DNA from: Calonectria ilicicola
Lineage: Eukaryota > Ascomycota > Sordariomycetes > Hypocreales > Nectriaceae
Direction: 5' to 3'
DNA length: 64,000 nt
NCBI GenBank assembly: GCA_020809705.1
Contig: CP085828.1
Coordinates: 6,262,001 to 6,326,000 of the forward strand
Part shown: positions 57,038-64,000 of the stretch, piece after piece
Layout: the number at the start of each line of letters is the position of its first letter
How positions within the stretch are numbered: the first letter of the stretch is position 1
The notes under the pieces: generated by a model
Database searches by the model: none
Seen by the model: only the letters and a program-made list of their open reading frames with translations
What the model was told of the DNA's origin: nothing
Program-made: the position numbers and the translations under genes

Positions 57038-58773
57038 ATGGTAAGCCGGGTAACAACGTCTCTTCCCTTGGTCTGCTCTGCTCTCGAGCGCCCGCCCGCC
57101 CGCTGCTCATATTGACATGTGCTAACAACAACCCGCCCCGACTGCAGTCCGAACGAAGTCCCCTCCTCGCCTCCCGCGATGACTCCGAGCGCAAGCCCTC
57201 GCGCGGCAGCTCCCACCTCTGGGAGCTGGGCCTCTTCGTCTGGGCCCTCGTCGCCACGGCCGCCGTCATCATCCTGGCTGTAGTGGTCCAGCACAACAGC
57301 CAGACGGTGCACCACACCGGGCCCAGCCCCAAGCGCAACCTTGTCTTCATGGTCTCGGACGGCATGGGCCCGGCCTCGCTCTCCCTCACGCGCAGCTTCC
57401 GCCAGTACATCGAGGAGCTGCCCATTGACGACACCCTCGTCCTCGACCAGCACTTCTGGGGTACCAGCCGCACCCGCTCCACCAGCCAATTGGTCACCGA
57501 CAGCGCTGCCGGCGCAACAGCCTTCTCCTGCGGCAAGAAGAGCTACAACGGCGCCATCTCCGTCCTCCCCAACCGTGACCCGTGCGGAACCGTCCTCGAG
57601 GCCGCCAAGCGCGCAGGATACCTGACTGGCATGGTCGTCACCACCGACATCACCGATGCCACCCCCGCTTGCTTCGCCAGCCATGCCCTCGACCGCTCCA
57701 TGGAGGACTCAATTGCCATGCAGGAGATTGGCGAGGGCGTCCTCGGCCGCTCTGTCGACCTGATGCTTGGCGGTGGCCGCTGCCACTTCCTCCCCAACAC
57801 CACCTCGGGAAGCTGCCGCGCTGACGACACCAACGTCGTCAAGATCGCAGAGGACAAGCACGGCTGGACCTACACAGACAGCCGCGACGGCTTTGACGCC
57901 CTCCAGAAGGGCAACAAGGTCAAGCTGCCCTTCATGGGTCTCTTCGCCCCCAATGACATCCCCTTTGAGATTGACCGCCGCAACAAGAACGACGTCTACC
58001 CTTCGCTCAGCGAAATGGCCAAGACGGCTCTGCGCTCCCTCGAACTGGCTACCCAGAGCTCCCAAAAGGGCTTCTTCCTCATGATTGAGGGCAGCCGAAT
58101 CGACCACGCCGGTCACTACAACGACCCCGCCGCCCAGGTCCACGAGGTTCTTGAGTTTGACAAGACTTTCCGCGCCGTCCTCGACTTCATTGCCAGCTCT
58201 GAGACTGAGACAGTTCTTGTTTCCACCAGCGACCACGAGACTGGTGGTCTGGCCACCGCCATTCAGGTTCCTGGTCACCTCCCCACTTACAACTGGTACC
58301 CCAGAGCCCTCTCGCGTGCTACTGCCTCCGCTGAGGAGCTCTCCCGCGAGCTTAAGTCTCACCTCGCCTCTGTCGCTGGCACTGCCGATGCCAGCAAGGA
58401 TAAGCTCAAGGTCTGGGTCAACGAGGAGCTCGTCGTCGCCGGTCTGGGCATCTCTGACGCCTCCAACTCTGAGCTGTCCCGCATCGTCGACAACACTGAC
58501 GACTCGCTCCACGCCTTTGCCGACATGATTTCCCTGCGCGCCCACGTCGGCTGGAGCAGCCACGGCCACACGGCCGTCGACGTCAACATCTACAGCTCCG
58601 GCGGCTGGGGCACTGACAAGCTCCGCCGCAACGTTGAGAACACCGATGTCGGCGTTTTCCTCCGCCAGTACCTCGATGTCGACGTTGACGAAATCACCGA
58701 GGAGCTCAACGACTGGGACCTGGCTCAGCCCGATCCCGAGGCCGTGGCTGCAGCCCAGGCCAAGCACATGTAG
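57038..58773 (+). CDS. PHO8: Vacuolar (repressible) alkaline phosphatase
   Basis: Exon 1 is only the ATG (57038-57040). The intron 57041-57147 has GTAAGC, a GCTAAC branch point and TGCAG. Exon 2 is 57148-58773, giving 542 residues. The N-terminus is SERSPLLAS, whose ERSPLL fits the [DE]xxxL[LI] signal for AP-3 transport to the vacuole. One membrane anchor follows (LWELGLFVWALVATAAVIIL), making a type II protein. Alkaline phosphatase motifs: VSDGMG (metal ligand Asp72), VTDSAAGATAF (nucleophile Ser120), MIEGSRIDHAGH, TSDHETGG and WSSHGHT. The enzyme removes phosphate from monoesters in the vacuole. A larger upstream frame exists but would add a sequence without homology. The ATG/intron start explains the family N-terminus best. 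Confidence 0.93.
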
Positions 58774-59347
58774 ACGATCTCCATGTTTAGATAGAAATCA
58801 GAAGCAACATATCAGTGATGCATAATGGAGTACGGGCGGGCATTAGCATTGGCTTTTATTATATTACTTTTTCTCTGCGGAGCGTTATTTGATGAGGCGG
58901 ACCACAACCATGCATGTGTAAATCATCTAAGAGACTGGACTGAAAGGAACAACGGTAATGCTATAGATGCATGACTTCCTGTTTGTTTGTTTTTTTAAAT
59001 GAGGGTTGAAATTTGGATTATGAGTTATATCATGATATACTGCTTTGAGTGTTGAACCCAGTTAACGCCTTGCGCTAAGATATTCCGTTGTCCCAGTTCC
59101 GTTGCTACCAATGCTGTGTCTATAAACATACAAGCTATCTGATTCTGTTCCATTCCAACCAGACGCCAATCAACAATTCCATAACAAGAAAAAAACGCTT
59201 CCATACTTTAAACGTAATCATATCCACTACTTCCCGTCGCTCTCATTTCTTTTTCGCATCATTCTCCCTATTTCGAGTTCCCACTTTGTCTTTTCTCATG
59301 CTTCCCCAAACAATGATCCATATCTCGGGGTGGTGCTGTGAACCAAA
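58774..59347. other. Intergenic between convergent genes
   Basis: 3' flanks of PHO8 and the hydrolase-phosphatase gene. Nothing else seen. Confidence 0.4.
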
Positions 59348-61276
59348 TTACCCCTGTCGAGCTGCGTCGACGTTGTATCGCACATATAGTCTATCTAGAA
59401 AGTGGGAATGGCGGATGCCGTTAGGTCGAGACTTGGCAAACGCTGCAATTGCCTGCTGAACCTCATATCCGCACCTCTCCACGAGATAGCAAACAATAAA
59501 GTATCCCGTGCGGTTGAAGCCGTAATGGCAGTGGACACCCACGACGCACTGCTTCGGGTTTTCCCACCCTTCTTTTTCCGCGCGCTGAGGCTGTAGTTCG
59601 CGGAGCTCATCAACTAGACGAATAAATCTATCAACCTCCTCAGCACTAGGGGGAACCTTGGAGACGGTTGGAAATTTGTGATAGTGGATGCCAGCTCGCT
59701 CGAGGCCACGTGGGTCGTATACGGGCTGGTCCTTGGAAATGTCAATGACATCCTTCACAACATGGCCCCATTTGGTCGTAAACTCGGGCGGGCAGTGCAC
59801 GTCATCAGCCTCACGCAGAGTCTTCATTGCGCGGAAAACTGGATTGTCTTCGGGGCCAATAAGCTCGGACACGGGGTTGACCGACTTCCACTTGTTCAAG
59901 TTTTTGACGTCCCATTTGCCCTCGCGGGAGAGGTACTGCAATTGCCACGCAAGGGAAAGTCGGCCGGTGATATTTGTCGCCAAGAAATCCGAGATGAGAC
60001 CAGCCACGGCGCGAACGGTGCATGGGGTATAAAGAAGCGCGTGGGTGGCCGGAGGAGGGAGAGTGATGGAGCAAACAACCTTCTTAGGACGTTTTGGCTG
60101 AGGAGGGAGCTCGGCTACAGCCTCGTGAGGTGTAGACGGGTCTCGAGGGGTTGAAGGATCATCCTGACTTTCATCCCCTTCGAGTTGAGACCTGGCCCTA
60201 CTAAAGTCCTCGTCTCTAAGATCTTCAATGGCATGGGGGACATGGTCTGCGGGTTTGGCAGATGTGTTGACTTGTGCCGCTGAGTCCACAATAGTCTTAG
60301 TAGACTCATCCCCAGACTCGCTCTCCGACGGCGGTGACTGGGGGTTCAAAACACCAATGATTTTGTCAACCTCCTTGGGAGAGACAATGTTATCCTTCTC
60401 GCCTGCAATCAGGTAAACGGGAATGCTCAGGCCAGCCCAAACATCCAGCCCAGGGATACCTCCCTGTGGTTTACCATTCTTGTAAACCGGCAGTGCTCCG
60501 TTTGCCATGCGTCTCCAGACAGGTGTTCGACTTTGCTTGTTGAAGCGGTACTGGAGAGCCCGCGTAGCCCGGTCTGCGCCTTCACCGACAAAGCGCTTGA
60601 CACTCGGGCTTTCTGGTCCACCCCATCCATCCCAGCTACGCCACAGATCGAAGAGCCATCCAGGAATCCACAGAGCCCTCCTGGCCCATGTGGTCGTGGA
60701 TTCGCTCGGGGGGCTTGACACGGGGCAGATGGCGACCAATCCAATAACGTATTGTGCCAGCGAGGTAGTATGGGGTACCTTTCGGTTGGCCAGTAAAGCA
60801 GACAGAGCGGTCCCCATGCTATGGCCGATCAGAACGACACGCTGGCCAGCATCCTTGTCACGGTAATCCTCGATGATGGTCTCCAGCAGCTCCACCAAGG
60901 CTTCGGTAGTATAAGCCTCCCATTTGGTTACCGAGAACTGCGAGCGGCCACATCCGGGGTAATCAATTGCCAGGCATGGAGCCAGGTCTGTCAAGCTGCT
61001 CAATAGGGGGTGGAACTGTGCCACGGAGCCACCAAGCCCGTGGAGGCAGACGAGCAGCGGCAGAGGAGCCGGGTTCTTGGGAAGCTGGTCAGCCTTGGCA
61101 TGCTGGCGATAGAAGATCCTCAGCCCATGGTACTCGAACCGGGACGTCTTGTAGGACTTGAACTCTGAATTGTCCCGGAGAAGCGTGGGGTCTGTGAGAT
61201 GAGGGTCGGTGGAGTCCGCAGACTGCTGAGAGTGGCCAGGGTGAGGAGCCGTCATGCCGTGCATCTGAGACTGCAT
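59348..61276 (-). CDS. Alpha/beta hydrolase fused to a dual-specificity/tyrosine phosphatase
   Basis: Intronless. From the ATG at 61276 it gives 642 residues; the frame is open 49 codons further up, but the upstream part looks like leader. N-terminal half: alpha/beta hydrolase with LVCLHGLGG (oxyanion loop), nucleophile Ser in LIGHSMGTALS, and a late VYLIAGEKDNIVSP supplying the acid. A disordered acidic linker follows (ESESGDES... to DDPSTPRDPSTP). C-terminal 200 residues: a phosphatase domain with the loop VGVHCHYGFNRTG, matching the HCxxGxxRT signature with catalytic Cys and Arg, as in dual-specificity and RNA 5'-phosphatases. Both catalytic centres look intact. No signal peptide, so presumably cytosolic. 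I know this fusion from fungal genomes as an uncharacterised protein. Confidence 0.85.
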   Translation of the reverse strand: MQSQMHGMTAPHPGHSQQSADSTDPHLTDPTLLRDNSEFKSYKTSRFEYHGLRIFYRQHAKADQLPKNPAPLPLLVCLHGLGGSVAQFHPLLSSLTDLAPCLAIDYPGCGRSQFSVTKWEAYTTEALVELLETIIEDYRDKDAGQRVVLIGHSMGTALSALLANRKVPHTTSLAQYVIGLVAICPVSSPPSESTTTWARRALWIPGWLFDLWRSWDGWGGPESPSVKRFVGEGADRATRALQYRFNKQSRTPVWRRMANGALPVYKNGKPQGGIPGLDVWAGLSIPVYLIAGEKDNIVSPKEVDKIIGVLNPQSPPSESESGDESTKTIVDSAAQVNTSAKPADHVPHAIEDLRDEDFSRARSQLEGDESQDDPSTPRDPSTPHEAVAELPPQPKRPKKVVCSITLPPPATHALLYTPCTVRAVAGLISDFLATNITGRLSLAWQLQYLSREGKWDVKNLNKWKSVNPVSELIGPEDNPVFRAMKTLREADDVHCPPEFTTKWGHVVKDVIDISKDQPVYDPRGLERAGIHYHKFPTVSKVPPSAEEVDRFIRLVDELRELQPQRAEKEGWENPKQCVVGVHCHYGFNRTGYFIVCYLVERCGYEVQQAIAAFAKSRPNGIRHSHFLDRLYVRYNVDAARQG

Positions 61277-62870
61277 CCAAATGAGTGGGCAACAACCTAG
61301 ATGGTTGGAGGGAGTAGTGAGGGTGAGGGCGACGCGAAGCGAAGCGCGAGTGAGTGAGTGGTGCCAAGATTGGTTGTGCAAAGATGAAGATAAGAGCTGG
61401 CCAAAAGAAAAGGGATGTCGCAATTCATAAATAAGTAAGACGTGGTGAGAAGCCTGATGAGCCCTTGTCCAACAGAATTCCCTGATTGACGTCCGTGACG
61501 GACCCAGCCAGTTAGTCCGTGGATATCAAAAAGCAATTCCGGGGAAGGCGTGAGTCGCGGGGGCGCAGGCAGGACTCGGGCAGGATGCAGGCAGGACGCA
61601 GGTCGCGAGCTGCGATTGGGGTTGATAAGAGGAAGGAGGCCACCGGTGGCTAATCCGCGCGTGGATGATGCCTTGTGCGTTGTCCACAAGCCGACGTCTA
61701 TCAATCTATCATAAAGTGACAGACAGCGCAGCCCACGATCGGCCCTAGGAACGTCAGGGCCCAAGCCTCGGGACCCAAGGGTTTTTGTGGTTTTTTTTGG
61801 CTGAAGCCTTTTTCCGCCGCGCCCAGCAGGGGTGGGTAAAATAGGTAGCCCGAAAGCGGCCCAAGCCTCCAAGGCCCCAGAAGGCCCCACGAAAAAAGGG
61901 TGGTCAAAATGTAGGGAGGATGATGAAAAAAAAAAATTCAAACGGCGGTGCAGAGAGCCGAGCAGACAGAGAGCGGCCCCGAGTCAAGGGCTCGCGAGGG
62001 ACCGCGCCGGGGGTGTGTCTCGCTGCCCTTGCGTCAGATGCGAGGAGGAGCCTGGACTGGGGAACGACAATGGAGCCGTAGCTGCTGGAGCTGGACTGCT
62101 GGCGCTGCGAGGTGATGCGATGAATCTGGGAAGTTATGTCGCGCGAACCAATCGTCGCATTGCATCATCCACCTGGGGTTACGACGAGATCTTCATTGGA
62201 AGAGACCAGTGGGCCAATCACGCAGTCATTTATCCAACATGGATACTTTGCATCTGAGCAGCATCTGCCGTGCTTAGCTAATGTTGACGACTGCCCGCCA
62301 CCCAACTTACCTTACCCTATATGGCACCGAGAAACCGCTGCGCTACGGGAGAATAGTCGTCTAGAATGTTTCTAAACTGATCTAATTTTGATCATTCTGA
62401 AATCTAGTTTCATTTTCCCCTGGTTAGCGGCTCCATTTGTGAGGATATCGTCATTTGCATGGGGGAATGGGGACGGGAACCGAACATGATGGAGAAACGT
62501 ATCCCAATTGATTTCCCTCGTGGAATTATGCTTCTTCAAGTCCCCACCCATACTCCAGCTCAGCGATGAGTCCAACAGGACTCAGCCTTCCCTCAAAAAG
62601 TAGACGGCCTCAAAAAAAACAACGCACTATTGACTCATGTGAACTTTGTCGATCAAACGCGACTAGAGTTGAATTTTCAACCTCCATCCAAAAACCCTAA
62701 GCCAGCGCCTAACTAACATGCTCGTGCCTGGTTCTCTCCACATCCAAAAGACCCATATCCCAGTAATATACATGGCCATGCTCTCCACGAGTACTCATAC
62801 AATGTGAGGCTGCAAGACACAAGCCTTGATTTCTTCCCGCCCGATTCCTGGAAATAAGTCGAGAGTGTCG
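61277..62870. other. Intergenic
   Basis: Promoter of the hydrolase-phosphatase gene on its left and the 3' flank of the NDUFAF3-like gene on its right. Frames at 61297-61941 and 61832-62257 are antisense to one another and lack domains. No gene called. Confidence 0.4.
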
Positions 62871-63656
62871 TCACTCCGCGCCAACTCCTTCCTTCCAGCC
62901 CACTGGTATCAGGGCAGCCGCCACATCCGAGACGCCCCTCTCTGTTGCCAACAGGTTAAACTGCGCCGCCGCATTCCTCGTGTCCAAGACCTCAATCCGA
63001 ATACCCAAATCGGAAATATGTCGCCTCGTCTCAGGGCTGAGAGGCATAATCGAAGGACCGGTGCCGATAATTAAGAGGTCTGCGTGCTTGTTAGCCAAGG
63101 ATGACCCTTTCCATGTGACATTTCCCAGTTTCCACCTCCAATGAGAAAACAGAAACCGAAAAAGACCCAACTCACCAGGTCGTGGCCATAATAGGTCAAA
63201 CAGGGCAAATGTCTCCGCGGGAAGCTCGAACTGCCCCTTCTTGTTTGCCAGCACCTTCTGCCCCTTGGCCTCCCAGGGCCGCCAGTTGAACACCTCTCCA
63301 TCGACCAATAATACACCGTTTCCATCTGTGATCGTGACCCCGCTGTTTAGGCCGAACCCATCGTACATGCACACATCTACCGAAGTCGAGGGAACCGGTG
63401 CGTTGGCTAGTACATCTAGCTCGTTGAAGTCGGTGCGGGGAGGTTGCGAGGGAGGCGCATCGCCTTTCCTTCGGCTAGACACGGAGTGGAAAGGTCTGCG
63501 ACTGAGGAGGGAGGGCTGGCAGAGGCTTTGCGGCACTGGAGCGCTGGCTCGGGGAGCTGAGACGGCGGTTCGTAGGAGAGACGTCGAGAACTGGGGAATC
63601 GCTCGGCTTAGAGCGCGCGCGGCGCTGCAGGGTCGTGCGAAGCTGCGGGTTGCCAT
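62871..63656 (-). CDS. Mitochondrial complex I assembly factor, NDUFAF3/DUF498 type
   Basis: Exons 63656-63176 and 63079-62871. The intron (63175-63080, GTGAGT...CGCAG) splits an Asp codon to give WPRPDLLIIGTGPS, the family hallmark. 229 residues. The N-terminus MATRSFARPCSAARALSR is a basic, Ser/Ala-rich mitochondrial leader. The first true ATG of the frame is at 63656. The Mth938/DUF498 domain is recognised from YDGFGLNSGVTITDGNGVLL, FNWRPWE, LPAETFALFDLLWPRPD, LLIIGTGPSIMPLSPE, GIRIEVLDTRNAAAQFNLLATE and VAAALIPVGW. The family helps build the Q-module of respiratory complex I in the matrix. Confidence 0.92.
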   Translation of the reverse strand: MATRSFARPCSAARALSRAIPQFSTSLLRTAVSAPRASAPVPQSLCQPSLLSRRPFHSVSSRRKGDAPPSQPPRTDFNELDVLANAPVPSTSVDVCMYDGFGLNSGVTITDGNGVLLVDGEVFNWRPWEAKGQKVLANKKGQFELPAETFALFDLLWPRPGELGLFRFLFSHWRWKLGNVTWKGSSLANKHADLLIIGTGPSIMPLSPETRRHISDLGIRIEVLDTRNAAAQFNLLATERGVSDVAAALIPVGWKEGVGAE

Positions 63657-64000
63657 GACTGGGACTCTAAACAAACCAGAATGTCATAAAAATCTACCTG
63701 GCGGGCAATTGGCAGCAATAGGGGGGAGGACGTGGTTGGATGAGGAAATGGTTGATTGAAAGAGTGGCCGACGTGGGGTGTCGACTTTTTTTCCGAGTCC
63801 CGCACGTCATAATGAGTGGTGCTCCTACGACCATAGTAGACGACGGGTTCAATTAATCCCACTACAACCGAATAACTGGAACTGGGCAAGACAAAGAGAT
63901 GCACATATGAAACCAAATATTTGGGTAATTTTATCACTTTTTGAAGAAATGCTTAGGCAAATCTGCAGGAGGCAAATTCTGGACGTGGACAGACACCATG
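63657..64000. other. Promoter side of the NDUFAF3-like gene
   Basis: No gene supported up to the window edge. Confidence 0.4.

Noticed and set aside
56686..57147. Starting PHO8 at 56686, giving 695 codons
   Set aside because: The extra 150 residues include the translated intron and leader and look random. The ATG at 57038 plus intron gives the expected N-terminus with sorting signal and membrane anchor.
57709..58767. Long antisense ORF (about 350 codons) opposite PHO8
   Set aside because: It mirrors the GC-biased third positions of the PHO8 coding strand. Its product is Val/Gly/Leu/Asp-rich with no domain.
61277..61423. Starting the hydrolase-phosphatase at 61423
   Set aside because: The first 49 codons (MRHPFSFGQLLSSSLHN and on) look like translated leader. 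An ATG cluster follows at 61276-61255. Not excluded.

Overview
The window is nuclear DNA of a filamentous ascomycete, most likely a sordariomycete of the Hypocreales type (this placement is inferred). The evidence is short introns (about 45-110 nt) with fungal branch points such as GCTAAC, GC-rich codon use in housekeeping genes, a fungal NLR (NACHT/ankyrin) gene, and transposons whose broken codons are mostly C-to-T or G-to-A changes, as repeat-induced point mutation (RIP) produces.

Layout. 1-3.8 kb: an aldehyde dehydrogenase of the salicylaldehyde dehydrogenase type. 3.85-23.95 kb: a single large transposon nest. Terminal inverted repeats at 3858 and 23942 with a perfect 8-bp target duplication (ATATTTTA) show that the whole 20 kb is one Mutator-like (MULE) element. 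Its RIP-broken transposase gene can be followed in pieces from 23728 down to 4076. It has been split by a full-length Gypsy retrotransposon (5494-10862), a solo LTR of the same family, a 111-bp solo LTR of another family, a Helitron with a Rep/PIF1-helicase gene and a divergent accessory gene, a 635-bp foldback element and a probable further LTR. 24.7-33.4 kb: a C2H2 zinc-finger protein, an intron-containing tRNA-Thr, a tiny highly expressed-looking protein, and a 2-oxoglutarate/Fe(II) dioxygenase with six exons. 35.8-37.2 kb: a secreted 13-repeat protein with KR (kexin) sites between all repeats.

37.6-50.1 kb is a defence-like accessory block. It holds a hypothetical gene divergent from a predicted 2,511-residue protein with two consecutive NLR modules (hydrolase-NACHT-ankyrin-hydrolase-NACHT), a protein ending in DYSQ-type repeats, and a small secreted cysteine protein. 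50.1-57.0 kb is gene-poor and includes a very AT-rich stretch and two more solo LTRs. 57.0-64.0 kb returns to housekeeping genes: vacuolar alkaline phosphatase (PHO8), an alpha/beta-hydrolase fused to a dual-specificity phosphatase, and a mitochondrial complex I assembly factor (NDUFAF3 type).

The most interesting items are the double NLR with complementary defects in its two ATP-binding sites, the kexin-repeat precursor, the Helitron accessory gene, the disguised 20-kb MULE, and the apparent self-priming signal of the Gypsy element. Exon structures were read from splice consensus and frame only, with no transcript data.
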